A DNA stretch of 64,000 nucleotides from Trema orientale. Lineage: Eukaryota; Streptophyta; Magnoliopsida; Rosales; Cannabaceae. The stretch covers positions 20,158 to 84,157 of the forward strand of contig JXTC01000450.1 in assembly GCA_002914845.1 (NCBI GenBank), given 5' to 3'. Shown here in pieces: positions 35,751 through 47,099 of the stretch (its first letter is position 1; each line of letters opens with the position of its first letter). Made by a program: the position numbers and the translations under genes. A model generated the notes under the pieces. That model ran no database searches, was not told where the DNA came from, and saw nothing but the letters and a program-made list of their open reading frames with translations.

Positions 35751-37770
35751 GAAAAATTATCACTAAAATACTCTCTGTTTTGAAAAAATGTGAAAAAAAA
35801 CTATATTTTTAGAAATTCAAAATAAGTACCTTCTATTTCAGAAAAATTATCACAAAAATACCCTCTGTTTTAAACGAGTGTGAAAAAACCTTCGTATTAC
35901 AAAAAGTTCAAAATAAATACATTCTATTTATTATCATATTATTCATTACATTTGAGTGATAAAAGACTTCAAAAAAATTAGTAAAAGTAATATTTTACCT
36001 CTTATTATATTATTTTAAGACACACACCATACTTGAAAAATAAGATAGATGTTCTAAAACCTCTTATAAAAAGTAAAAAAATAAATAAAAATAAAAAAAT
36101 GCTTCCCTCCATAGTAGCACCATAAATTCAGAAAAGAAAAAAAAATTCTAAAATTTTTAGAAATTTTACATTTCTAGCACTTCTACCTACAAAAACGAAA
36201 AAGAATTACAAATATACGGTGGGTCAGATTTTTTTTTCATTTCCTGCACCGCTTTTTCTTTTTATAAAAATACCAATTTTTATAAAGTTTTAGAAAAATA
36301 ATATTTTAAAAATAATTACTAGTTACAAGTATCTGAAAACTGGTTACTGGTTACTAGTTACTAGTTATAGATATCTTTGGTTACTAATTACTAATGCTCG
36401 AAAACTAGTTACCGCTTACTAGTTACTATTTTTGTAAATGATATTTTTCTAAAAATTTTTAAAAAGTGGTATTTTTCTAACAAATACGGTATTTGATCTA
36501 AAAAAAACTAAGTCCACCATATTTTTCCAATTCTTCTCTAAAACTGTCTTACGTGGCCTAATTTTCACATTTTTTGTTTTGGCTTCTTACAAAATTCAAA
36601 AATTGAAAAATTCCGAACGGGCCGAGTTTTTTGAAAAAGTTCTGAATGATTTAGAAAAGTATCACTTTTTAAAAGTTCTTTTAGAAAAATAAATCTTTTA
36701 ATAAGTATTTAGAAAAATGTCACCTTTTTCCAAAATTGATATTTTCCAATAGTACTCAAGGTAACTAGTTGGGTTACTTGGGATAATCAATCTAATTATA
36801 ACTTGACCGGTTACCTCAAGTATCTCATCAATTAATAAAAAAATTTTTCTAAATACTTTTAAATGTGGTACTTTTCTAATTAAAATTCGAGATTTTTCAA
36901 TTTTTTTAGAAAAATTATCATAAAAAATCAAATTTCTACTTTTTTTTTTTCTTTTATGGATTTGTGTTCCAACTATGGAGGGAAGAAATTTTTTTTTTTT
37001 TTTGGGCTTCTTTTGAAATTCTAGGCTCAAAGTACCAAAAATTGAAAAATCTCGAATGGGCCGAAGCTTTTGAAAAATTCCGGATTGATTTAAAAAATGT
37101 CAATGTTTAAGAAAAATAGCACTTTTAATAAATATTTAGAAAGTTACCATTTTGCGTCAAAATTGGCATTTTTCAATAATACTCCTGGTAACCAGTTGGG
37201 TTATTCGGGATAACCAGTCTAGTTACTTGTTGTAACCTGTCAAGTTACTTGAGAGTAACTTGATTCATTACTTCAAGTGTATCATCAATTTATAAAAAGT
37301 AGTATTTTTCTAAAAACTGTTTAAAATGATATTTTTCTAATTAAAATTTAGAATTTTTCAGACAATTTCAAAATCAGGAATTTTTTCAATTTTTTTGAAA
37401 AATTACCATAAAAAATCAAATTTCTTATTTTTTTTTCATAGGTTTTAGACCATATATATTCTCTCTCCCTTCATTTTTAAGTGTAATATGTGCATTAATA
37501 TAATATAATAACATGTTAAATATTAATTTTACTAATTTTTTTGAAGTCTATAACCAGTCAAAATTAGCAAATGATATGATAATTCAAAATAGAATGTACT
37601 TATTTTAAATTTTCAATAATACAAGAGTTTTTTTTACACTTTTCTAAAACAGAAGTTATTTTAATAATAATTTCCCTCAGATAGAAAGTACTTATTTTAA
37701 ATTTTCAAAAACATAAATATTTTTTTTTCATATTTTTTTAAAATAAAAGATATTTTAGAGATAATTTGCC
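35751..37770. mobile_element. Element with ~250-bp terminal inverted repeats
   Basis: The arms at 35751-35997 and 37518-37770 are inverted copies of each other. Each carries two ~100-bp subrepeats (AAAATAAGTACxTTCTAT followed by AATTATCA) and ends GACTTCAAAAAAATTAGTAA on the inner side. Between them lie three related units, near 36080-36560, 36590-36990 and 37020-37450, rich in GTTACT motifs; the last two are a direct repeat at about 441-bp spacing. No transposase. A foldback or Mutator-like origin is possible. Confidence 0.65.
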
Positions 37771-38166
37771 AAAGAAAAAAAGTTTTAAAAAAAATATAAA
37801 AAAAAATATAAAAAAAATTCTTTTTTTGATATAAAAGGAAACCGAATGCTTTCCTATTGTAAAAACTAAAAGCAACGTTTGACTTTTCTTTTCCCTTTTT
37901 CTTTTTTCCCCCTCTTCCCCCCGATATCAGAATTTACTTCAGCGTATCTCTGAGCTTGAGCAGGTCCTCAACAATTAACAGAAATTCCATATAAAAATGA
38001 ATCATTATGCACCAACTTATTTATAAATGTATACAATACTATTGCATACACACATTTATATTCTATTATCGGTGGGTATAAAGTTCTACCACCGTCACTA
38101 CCCGAGCATCATTTTAATTTCAAACACAAGAAAAAGTGCTGAGCATAATTTTCGATGCAAGTGTTC

Positions 38167-38204
<38 letters not shown>

Positions 38205-38405
38205 AAAAACCAAAATAGTAATAGTATAATAATGATTACAAGGATTAGACATGTCACAATGATTAAAATAAGTATAAATCTCACTCACAACGCGAGAGCA
38301 TCCTTTTCCACTAACTAAACATTTGTGATTAGGAGACATGCATAAAAGATCCTACAAGCTGAAAAATACAGCGCTCCCTTCCTCGTATCTTCTCTCTAAA
38401 TTTTC

Positions 38406-41400
38406 TTAGAAAATAGACACGTCTGGGGGTGGTCCATACAGAGTTCTCCATGAAAATGGGATGAGCCATTTGCTGCCACTATTGTCTACACAAAGCCAAT
38501 GGCACAAACTGTTAGACTGTTGCATCTAACGGACATAAGCAGATCAGAGGTCTAGTGACCAAGAAAGTCTATTTAAGTTTAAATTATTATAATCTATAGC
38601 CCATACAGAAAAAGGATATAAATGAATAGAGAAAAACAGAAGACAACAAACTTCATTTGCGGCTCAGGTAACTATTCTATCAGCAAAAAGTCAAGCAAGT
38701 ATGTTTTATTTATTTTGGGTAAAAAACAGTGCACAACTCCAAAAACTAGAACACGGTCATAAGAAAGGCTTTGTTGCGACCGGGACATCTTGAATGCGTA
38801 AACCTGTATGATTTTTCTGCCACAAAAGGATTCTAAAACAACAAGCGAGAGAAAAAGGAGGCAGGAGAATGGGTTGGAGAAAGACTGTAGAAAGTGTATA
38901 ATCTTAAACAAACGATAAACATCTCAGCTTAGAACTAGAATTTTCTGAAATCAGAAAGCACTAGCAGCCGGGATTTCAAGAAATAAGGGGACCGTTTGGT
39001 TCACCCATTCCATTCCATTGGAATGGAAAATCCATTTGAATGGGTGTTTGTTTCAACAATTCTAAATTTTCCATTCAAATGATCTTTTGGAATGAGTGTT
39101 TGTTTCAACAATTTAGTTTTTCCATTCAAATGGTTCATCAGTCACATCAACTATTTGAATGGATTTTTGTGTCTTGGATGAGAATGGAGGGGAAGAGGTG
39201 TTTTTGAATGGTCCATTCCAATACTCTCATTCTAATTATAACTCATTCCACTATTTTTTCTATTCAAATGTCTTCCATTCCAATTATAACCCATTCCACA
39301 ATTTCCATTCAAATACACACATTCAAATAAGCGAAACAAACGGGGCCAAGACTATCATAATTATTAATGTGTATATTCTGCATGAATCCTACTCTGAAAG
39401 CCTTTGACCTAGGGATTGGGATATAGATTGGAAATCAATTTAATAAGAAACTAACCATTGAAATATAGATTAGAAATCAATTTAACAAGAAACTAACCAT
39501 TGAGATTACTGGGACTAAGTCCCAGAAGTTTGCACGCAGCTTCGGCCAAATTGAAAGCATCAGGTATGTTGTCTCCCTCTGAGCAGTAGCATAGCAAGCA
39601 GGTGACCTTAAGACCTTTGGCCTGATAAATAGCAAAATAAGCATCAGTCATCAGGAACGTCCTTTCCATATACGGGCAGCACACAACAAAATTGTGGACT
39701 ATAATATAGAGTGTGACTGGCGATCAATACATCTTAAATTGTAGAATGTCCTCAGGCCACAATGCATGGAGAAATTCAACCGTTATTTCTTTTCCTTTCC
39801 CGACAAGGGCGCGTCTACAGTAGGGGCGCCCCTACGTAAGGCCCTGTCTATTCACCGTTGGATGGGAATCTGTATATAAATAGATTCTCCACAGATTCCC
39901 GTTATTCCCCACAGATTCCCATCCAACGATAATTAAAGCATGATCCTACGTAGGGACGCCCCTACCATAGCCATCCCCTCCCGACAAAATAAAAAAGATG
40001 AGGTAACCAAAAAAGAAAAAAAAAACGATCATAGTATTTTTGAAGTACAATACTTGCACCGAAATGTATAAATCTTTGCAATGACAAAAAAAACAAAAAA
40101 TAAATAAAGTAAAATAAAAAATAAATTAAAAAGAAAACAACCATGAAACCTAAATGTATTACCCTTTACCCTAAATTTCTTTCGTTGCAGGTCCAAAATG
40201 AATTTGTGGATCATTCGATACATACATGGTATACTTAGGAAAGAGTTAAGAGTACCTTGAAACAAGAATAAAGTGCAGCAAAAGGCAAGCTTGGGTAGTA
40301 ATCTTCTTCGTTTTCTAGTTCATCTTCAAAAGGCAAGTCCTCTTCCAGCACTGAACTGCCCTCAGCCAAATCACTGAGATACTTCCATCTCCTCTGATCA
40401 GGATTATATTCTTCCAGCCTTTTCCACCCAGTAGTCTCACAATAATCATCCTTTCCATCCTTCTTGGTGCTAGATAGGTAATGGACCTGCGAACCACTGG
40501 GATACGGCCAAAATCTCAGTCAATATCGCATAATATGTCTTGGTTAGTACTTAAGACTGAGAAAGTCCGCAGAAACGAAGCTATGTAGCTTTCACGTGGA
40601 TTTTTATACATATCGATAAGTCACCAAATGAAAACACTAAAACCCAGTAGAGAACATCATAGCTCAGAACAAATGAACAATTAACAAGTAACTTAAAAGT
40701 AAGAATACTAGCTTTTAAATTATACCTTGACATATCAATTCTCTGCCACCTCCCGAAATCTAAGCTTGAGAGCACAATAACATGCTTCTTTCCACTAGCA
40801 GCAGCAAAATCAGCCAAGTTTTTAGCAAATTCAATCGTCATTCCCTATTTTAATTAGAATTTCAAACTCAGAAACCTCCTTTAAATTTTGAGGTATTACC
40901 ACCAAAAACATAATAAAGGAGAATATGGTAGCGAAAAACCTTGCACTTCTTGATGAATAAAAAAAAAATGTTCAGCAAAAACACATAAAACTAAGAACTG
41001 ACCCAAGTTGATTGAAATTTACCTTAACAACTGGGGACCTTTGTTGGAGAAAAGTCAATCCATTAGTAGGTGAATCATAAACTGCAAACCCAATTTAAAA
41101 ATAGATAAATAAATACTCTAAGCATCAAAATAAAGGACTTGTGTAAGGTTTCACTGTTACGGATAAGGATCACACCAATGAAAAAGTAGTCATTGATGAA
41201 CAATAAAAGGGTTAAAAAAAGTGAGAACCTTCAAGAGGTAGAGCAAGCTCGCCATGAGGAACAGGCCCATATGCATCATTTCCCACACAGGGAAGAACAA
41301 AGGGACTGTCCAAGTATCCAACTCTCTCGGCTTTCATCGTAGAAACTAAAAGATCCATAGCTAGCTGACCCACATTTCCAATCGACAATGCAGGCTGAAC

Positions 41401-41724
41401 AAATATTTAAAAAATAAGTAAATAAATAAATAAAATCAGATTAAACCAACCACAGCGTTGGCCCTCCTGTTTGGTTACCGAGAAAGTTCTAGAACCACAA
41501 AGAACTTGAAAATTTTCCATTTTCTCGACTTTCATACACTCCATCAGATATTCACAGAGCTCAGAAACTTCCGCAAAACCTTACCTTAATTTGAATTAGA
41601 AAAAAAAAAAAATGAAGCGAAAGGGAAAGCTAAAAGAAGTGAAACCCTAGAGAGTTGAACAGACCAGGATTAGAGTGGAGCACATATCGTTGAGGTGCTT
41701 GCCTTCTTCCGCAACGAATTCCAT
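38406..41724 (-). CDS. PSMG2: Proteasome assembly chaperone 2 (PAC2/PSMG2), 7 exons
   Basis: PAC2 pairs with PAC1 as a chaperone for building the alpha ring of the 20S proteasome. Exons on the minus strand, in order: 41724-41665, 41394-41229, 41081-41023, 40844-40726, 40496-40256, 39621-39498, 38485-38406. They total 849 nt (282 aa plus stop), with GT-AG at every junction and reading frame kept throughout. Diagnostic segments are PALSIGNVGQLAMDLLVST (21-39), VLPCVGNDAYG (53-63), KKHVIVLSSLDFGRWQ (114-129), CYCSEGDNIPDAFNL (226-240) and the C-terminal YGPPPDVSIF. The SEGDNIPDA block and the WxxPxSW...GxxPP tail match the eukaryotic family. Exon 6 read through without splicing stops after two more codons (257 aa) and would lose the conserved tail, so exon 7 was chosen. 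MITEs occupy introns 5 and 6. No transit or signal peptide is seen, consistent with a cytosolic or nuclear role. Confidence 0.93.
38987..39349. mobile_element. MITE in PAC2 intron 6 (CCGTTTGTTTC termini)
   Basis: Left terminus GGGGACCGTTTGGTTC; right terminus, inverted, TTGGCCCCGTTTGTTTCG. The interior is built from repeated ATTCCATTCAAATG and its complement, giving a strongly self-complementary element. It expands intron 6 to about 1 kb. No target duplication could be fixed. Confidence 0.7.
39806..39978. mobile_element. CCCTACGTA-family MITE in PAC2 intron 5, copy 2
   Basis: Left arm AGGGCGCGTCTACAGTAGGG then GCGCCCCTACGTA; right arm, inverted, GGTAGGGGCGTCCCTACGTA. Flanked by TCCCGACA on both sides (39798-39805, 39979-39986), an 8-bp target duplication or 9-bp with one mismatch. 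Related to 6652-6755. GC-rich compared with its surroundings. Confidence 0.8.
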
Positions 41725-41822
41725 TTTTGTATCTGAATCAGTGAATGTTTCTCTCTGATCGAAGAAACTTGAGCAGCCTCCAACTTCTTCGACTTGAAGA
41801 AGAAGAAATAAGCTTAACTTTC

Positions 41823-41837
41823 GGGCCTTTATGGGCC
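41823..41837 (-). promoter_or_regulatory. Site II-like GGCCCAT element in the PAC2 promoter
   Basis: Palindromic GGGCCTTTATGGGCC about 100 bp upstream of the PAC2 ATG, with further TGGGCC at about 41902. TGGGCC/GGCCCA elements are bound by TCP factors and are common in promoters of plant housekeeping and proteasome genes. No TATA box is obvious, which fits a housekeeping promoter. Confidence 0.45.
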
Positions 41838-41939
41838 AACATTATGGGGCTGATCTCTTTAGTGAAGCGATACGGGAAATGGATCAAACTGGAAGTAATT
41901 TGGGCCAGAACGACCTTCTTAGGACGGCGGCTTATAACA

Positions 41940-42175
41940 AAATGACCAAATTTTTGAGCCCATTTTAAGTAAATACCCGATTTTTTAAATACGGTAGCAA
42001 AATGGCCATTATATAAGTAGATATATTAAGTGTAGAATATAATTTACTAGTATTAAAATGAATATACTCAATACATAAACTAAAGATAATATAAAAGTGG
42101 ATATTAGCTATAAAAATAATAAAATAGACATTTATTAAAACAAAGTGTGAAAAAAAAACATCCACTCTAAAATGA
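41940..42175. repeat. Diverged copy of the ACCxAATTTTxGxGCCCA repeat
   Basis: Begins ATGACCAAATTTTTGAGCCC and continues TTTTAAGTAAATA and GGTAGCAAAATGGCC, parallel to the start of the repeat at 60900-61190. The rest is too diverged to align by eye. It lies just upstream of PAC2. Confidence 0.5.
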
Positions 42176-42419
42176 AGTGTGAAAAAATGACACCTACTCT
42201 AAATTCTCTTTTTTGAAATTGTTGAATTAAAAATGTCACTAATATGAAAGCGAATATTTTATTAAAATGAAGTGTAAAAAAAGGACACTTATCTAATTTC
42301 TATTTTCCAAAATGCTGATTTAGGAATGTTACAATATTAGTAATCGTTGGTCACTAGATTTCGCGACCATATTTAAGATTTTTCTTAGATTAACCACTGA
42401 TCGCTAGTATAACACTAGC

Positions 42420-42740
42420 TTCATTAATATCATAACACTTCTAAAAAAATCATTCTATAAAGTTCTCTTAGAAAGATGGGAAATGAACCTAGATACGAGT
42501 AATTTGGACTAAAATAATTTTTCTAAGAGATTTTTGAAAAATGACTATTTTAAGAATGTGTGACAAGTAGTTACTAATAATGATTGCTCTTTGGTCCTAG
42601 AAAAGCCATAAATTTGTGATCATAGACTACTTATCACTACTGTGACATTGTCATTCAAGATTGTGACGCTCAACACTTCTAAAAGAATCATTTTAATCTA
42701 AAATACTCGTAGCGAGTTCTATTTCCTAAATAAATCATGG
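42420..42740. repeat. Imperfect local repeat structure
   Basis: AACACTTCTAAAA(A/G)AATCATT occurs at about 42427 and 42673, each followed some tens of bases later by related sequence (TAGATACGAGTAATTTGGACTAA; AATCTAAAATACTCGTAGCG), partly in inverted order. Possibly a decayed MITE. No gene. Confidence 0.35.
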
Positions 42741-42979
42741 GTTTTAGATATTAATACCTATCTTTTCAAAAATAATACCAAAAGTACGATCTTGAGAAAA
42801 TAATTAAAATTTCGTACGACCTAAAATAGGTATTTTTCTAAATATTTTTGGACTAGAAAACGTGGTAGCAAATCTGTAAATAGGGCATCTTTTTTACAAT
42901 AAGGGTTATACATTAAATGTGTCCAAGAAAACAACTCAAATTCAAGCAGCATAGTCGCAAGATGCTCTTGTCACCATTT

Positions 42980-43380
42980 TGAGGTTAGTGGTTCAATACC
43001 TATTACTTCTATTTTTGTTGTTTCTCTTCTTTTTTATTTTTTTCACTCCTCTTTTTATTTTTTTTTCCTTTTTTCTTTTCTCTTTTTTCATTTTTTTCCT
43101 TTTTGTTTTATTATTTCTCATTTTTTTTCTCCTTTTCATGGTTGTTTCTCTTCTTTTTCATTTTTGATTTTTCATATTTTTTTCATTTTTTCCCCTTTTG
43201 TTTCTCTCTTTTTAATTTCTTTTTTTTTCTTTTTTCACTTTTTTTCCCACCTTTCTAAATTTATTATACTCCATTATTGTATTCTATTTTCATAGTTTAT
43301 GCTTTTTTTTTCTTTTCTGTTATTATATTCTTTATTTCTTTAATTTTTTTTTCATTTTTTTTGCTCATCTTTCTAAATTT
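42980..43380 (+). repeat. 400-bp pyrimidine tract
   Basis: Almost pure T with scattered C (TTTTTTCTCCTTTTCATGG style). The apparent ORF at 42979-43167 is Phe/Leu low complexity and not a gene. Directly abuts the minisatellite at 43392. Confidence 0.85.
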
Positions 43381-43391
43381 ATTATATTCCT

Positions 43392-44142
43392 GAAAACCAT
43401 AAAGGTTTACAGGAAACCAATTTTATTTCCTTTTAGCAAAATACCATGCGTATAAGTAAATAATAGAAAACCAAAAACGTTTCTAAGAAACCAGTTTGGT
43501 TTTCTTTTAGTAGAATGCAAGTAAATCATGGAAAACCAAAAAGATTTTCAAGAAACTATTTTGGTTTATGTATAGCAAAATGCCTTATATATAAGTAAAT
43601 CACATGAAACCACAAAGGTTTCCCAGAAAACTAGTTTGGTTTTTTTTTTAGCAGAATACTCTATATGTAAGTAAATCACAAAAAACTAAAAACATTCCCA
43701 GGAAACTAGTTTAGTTTATATGTCACAGAATGTTCTGTATGTAAATAAATCATAGGAAATCACAAAGGTTTCCTAAAAATCAGTTAGTTTCTTTTAGCAT
43801 AATGCCCCTGTATGTAAGTAAATCACAGGAAACCACAAAAGTTTCATAGAAACTAGTTGGTTTCCTTTTAGCAGAATGCCTTGTACGTAAGTAAATCACA
43901 GGAAACTACAAAGGTTTCTTAGGATCCAGTTTGGTTTCCTTTTAGTAAAATACCTTGTATGTAAGTAAATCACAAGAAACTACAAAAGTTTCCTAGAAAC
44001 CAGTTTGGTTTCCTTTTAGTAGAATATCTTGTATGTAAGTAAATCATAGGAAACCGTAAATGTTTCCTGGAAACTATTTTGGTTTTTTTTTAACAGAATG
44101 TCATGTACGTAAGTAAATCACAGGAAATAACAAAGGTTTCCC
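43392..44142 (+). repeat. ~75-bp minisatellite, about ten units
   Basis: Unit pattern: GGAAACCACAAAGGTTTCC, then AGAAACCAGTTTGGTTTCC, then TTTTAGCAGAATGCCTTGTA and TGTAAGTAAATCACA. Each unit contains two short palindromes of the GGAAACC...GGTTTCC type. Units differ by several point changes and small indels. No ORF spans them. Confidence 0.92.
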
Positions 44143-44717
44143 TATAAATATATAGGCAAAGCACCAAATCATTTTCACTATAACCTGGACAAGCATATAT
44201 GTAAAAATAAAGACACATATATGATGAAAAGTGCTGGAGTTTTTTTGTTATTCTATTCATGCCAACCATTTGATTTTTTACAAGTTACATTTATATACAA
44301 ATAATAACTAACTTGACCAATTGGTTCAATTTAAAAGTTTAACATAATAATATAACTCAAATATAAACTTAATTACGAAATTATGTCTTTCAACTACTTT
44401 TTAAGGTGAAAAGCTTCAACTTTCTATACAACAACACTTCCACACTAATGAGTTTCTAAACTAGTTTCAGCTCTCAAGGCACTTCCGCACCATAGTTGAT
44501 AGACTCTATCATAGTCTTCAAATCAGACTCAACAAACAGAAGCATCTTTTTATCTCTTTCCCTACGCCAAGAGCAAATTCCACAGCTAGCATTTATGCAT
44601 GAAAAGGTGAATTGCCTTGTTGATCTTTGTTAGAAAATTAAGCAAATCAACTGAAGAACAACAATACAGAGAAAATATTACATTAATCATAGTCCTCAAG
44701 GTAACCAGAGTTCTCTC

Positions 44718-44837
44718 AAGAATTTTTTTAAACACCTTTTGTGCAGAAATCAAATACTCACAATTCTAACATTCTTTAAGAATTTTGTCGAACACCTTCT
44801 ATGCAGGAACCAAATACACATAATTTTGATATATTCT
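44718..44837 (+). repeat. 60-bp tandem duplication
   Basis: Two diverged 60-bp units starting AAGAATTTT (44718 and 44778) share ACACCTT, TGCAG and CAAATAC. The surrounding 44150-45300 region shows no gene. Confidence 0.7.
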
Positions 44838-45524
44838 TTGAACATAAGAATCTGAAATGAAAGCCAATTTTATAGAATGATAACATAGTTCTTTTTTATC
44901 TCAAAAATTCTAATAAGATACATAGTATGAATAAGACTCTTAAACTTTAACAGTCTCTTAATTAATGGCTCCAATCCACCACAGATCAATTGGGCAAAGA
45001 CGTTGTTCATGGTGAAGAAAGTTAAGATTTTGGAGGTGATGGTGCTTGAGAAAGACTTACCAAGGTAGAGTAAAAGAGGCGAAGAGTTCAAATCTCCAAT
45101 TCAAGAAAACTCACTAGTCCTTTTATGCATTTGATTCCCAACAAAAATTGCGCGAAGATCTAATCTTTTTAGATCACCATCGACAACAACTTTGCTCGAA
45201 AACGCTGTCGAACTTCTCTCCTCTGAGAACTGTCGAATAATATCACTATTGGGAAGCTCATGAAGAGAATTTGAGCGAGAAAAAGAGAAGAAAAGGAGTA
45301 AATCTATACATTAAATAAAGTGATAGTTTTCTTATACAAGTCCATATGAAAAAAAAAAAAAAAAGCAAAAGAAGAAGTCTGTACATTTGTCATTATTTTT
45401 TAAAAGATAGTACTGAATGTCTTTTTCCCAAAAATCATTTTTGGCCTAAAACAGAATAAAGTAGCTGTATGCCACTTTCTTTTCCTCACGAATTAAATCT
45501 ATCATCATATCACTTTTTTAAAAT

Positions 45525-45740
45525 GAATTCTTGACGGATTCTTGAATGATTTTTCATGTCAGTAGCAATATTGACGGATTTTTGATGGATTCTTGACAGA
45601 TTCTTGATTTTGACGGGTTTTTGATGAATTCTTGATGGATTTTTGACAATCTTGATATATTTTTGACGTACTCTTAACGTCAGTGGTGATCTTGATGGAT
45701 TCTTGATGCATTCTTGATAAATTCTTGACAGACTATTGAC
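45525..45740 (+). repeat. Short degenerate repeat, TTGATGGATTC family
   Basis: About fifteen degenerate 10-14-bp units such as TTGACGGATT, CTTGATGGATT and CTTGACAGATT in 215 bp. Noncoding. Confidence 0.8.
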
Positions 45741-46009
45741 TAATTCTCTCCCAAAAGTGGTAAAATCTAATAATGGTGATAAATTTAGTTAAAATTTTGA
45801 AAAGAAATAGTAATTACCTACTTAACCCCCTAAAACATTAGTTAGGTCCAAGTCCAAGCTCTATTGACTCTAGATGGGCCTTTTGAAATAGGCCTGATTG
45901 GAGTATGGACTTGATTCAGGCCTAATTCTGAATGGTTGGGTGGCTGGGCCGACTGAGGTCCATATCACAAATTGGCCGAATGAAGCTCTCGTCTATACTA
46001 AGAGATTAC

Positions 46010-46395
46010 ACTCAGTACCCATTTTTCGTGCATCATATTTCATAAATACCTGTTTTAAAATTTTATTTAAAAAAATCCATTTTTATGGTATATATTTCAT
46101 GTGCAAAATATGTGTGGTATACATTTATAGTGTAAATTTTTACATATGAATTACATTTACATTCATATCTATGGTACACATTATAAAATGTATATCTATT
46201 TTTAGGTGTAATTTTTGTTCATGAAGCATGTACTGTGGTCATTTAAAAAAAATGTATACCACGATATACATATTTACGTATAAAATAGAGGTTTATATTT
46301 CTCCAAAAATGGGCATTCGTGAAATAAAACTAGGAAACGAGTATTCATGAAAATATACTTCATAAAACGGGTATTTATGAACTTTTCCCACAAAT
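46010..46395. mobile_element. Candidate MITE with CCCATTTTT(C)GTG termini
   Basis: Left end AGTACCCATTTTTCGTGCAT; near the right end the inverted TTTCACGAATGCCCATTTTT. The interior is AT-rich with repeated GTATACATTT-like motifs. No target duplication found. Confidence 0.4.
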
Positions 46396-46831
46396 CTTCT
46401 TTTATATTTTCTTTCCATGGATCTGGTAATAGTTGGGTACTTATTGAATGTTCAATTTGAGACAGATTAAGCATGTTTGTTGTGATGGAGAGTGATCAGA
46501 GACAATATTGTGCAAAGTGGTTAATCAAGGATCACAAAAGTCAAGTCCTTGATGAAATCCAAATCACCAAAATGGAGATTAAATTTGTGTTTGGGACGTA
46601 ATAGCACCACAACTAACGTTTCACAATTATTGATATCTTCTCGACAATTATCCACAGCTAGCCAACACGTAAGCCGTATAAGATACAAAATCAAAGTCAA
46701 CTCATCAAATGCTTATGACTTTAAATCCATCTTATCAAAATAAAATAAGAGCGAGGGTTATTATATTATTACAAATTTTCAATCAATCATAAATTCACAT
46801 GTCAACTTCAAAACTCGTGGACAAGATACAT

Positions 46832-47065
46832 TTTTTTTTTTGGCTACAAAAAAGTCCGGAAAGGGGGGCCGGTGTATTGCATACCCTTCTTGGATGCAAC
46901 TAGGGGGCATCCCAAACGCTAACAGGAATATTCACCGCGGGTCCTAAATTGGTAGACCTTACCCCTCAGGCGAGGAACGCGTCACCCCAACTCCACCAAA
47001 TGTTGCTAAAAGAAGTACTCACGTGGAGTGTGGTCCCAAGCACTTTCCATCGAGCAATAGGCTGG
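46832..47065 (-). mobile_element. Poly-A-tailed retroposon-like insert
   Basis: A GC-rich block in AT-rich DNA that, on the minus strand, ends TTTTTTGTAGCC followed by an A run (plus-strand T run at about 46831-46840). This resembles the 3' end of a LINE or SINE. No A/B boxes or ORF are clear, and no target duplication was confirmed. Confidence 0.4.
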
Positions 47066-47099
47066 AACATCTCTTCATTAAATTAATAAGAGTACTAAT

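Noticed and set aside
38136-38318. Ile/Tyr-rich ORFs over (TA)n tracts (also 22845, 60665, 62647, 62739)
   Set aside because: Microsatellite translations.
39493-39684. Exon 6 ORF of PAC2 as the C-terminus (ending in ...NLNG)
   Set aside because: A donor site (G|GTTAGT) sits just before that stop, and a seventh exon at 38485-38406 restores, in frame, the conserved C-terminal tail. The short form is kept only as a possible intron-retention isoform.
41745-41945. 66-codon plus-strand ORF just upstream of PAC2
   Set aside because: It overlaps the promoter's GGCCCA elements and shows no family resemblance. A divergent gene is not supported.
42979-43167. Phe/Leu-rich hydrophobic ORF resembling a membrane protein
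   Set aside because: Low-complexity translation of a pyrimidine tract.
43392-44142. CRISPR-like array
   Set aside because: The units are contiguous minisatellite repeats without unique spacers, in plant nuclear DNA.
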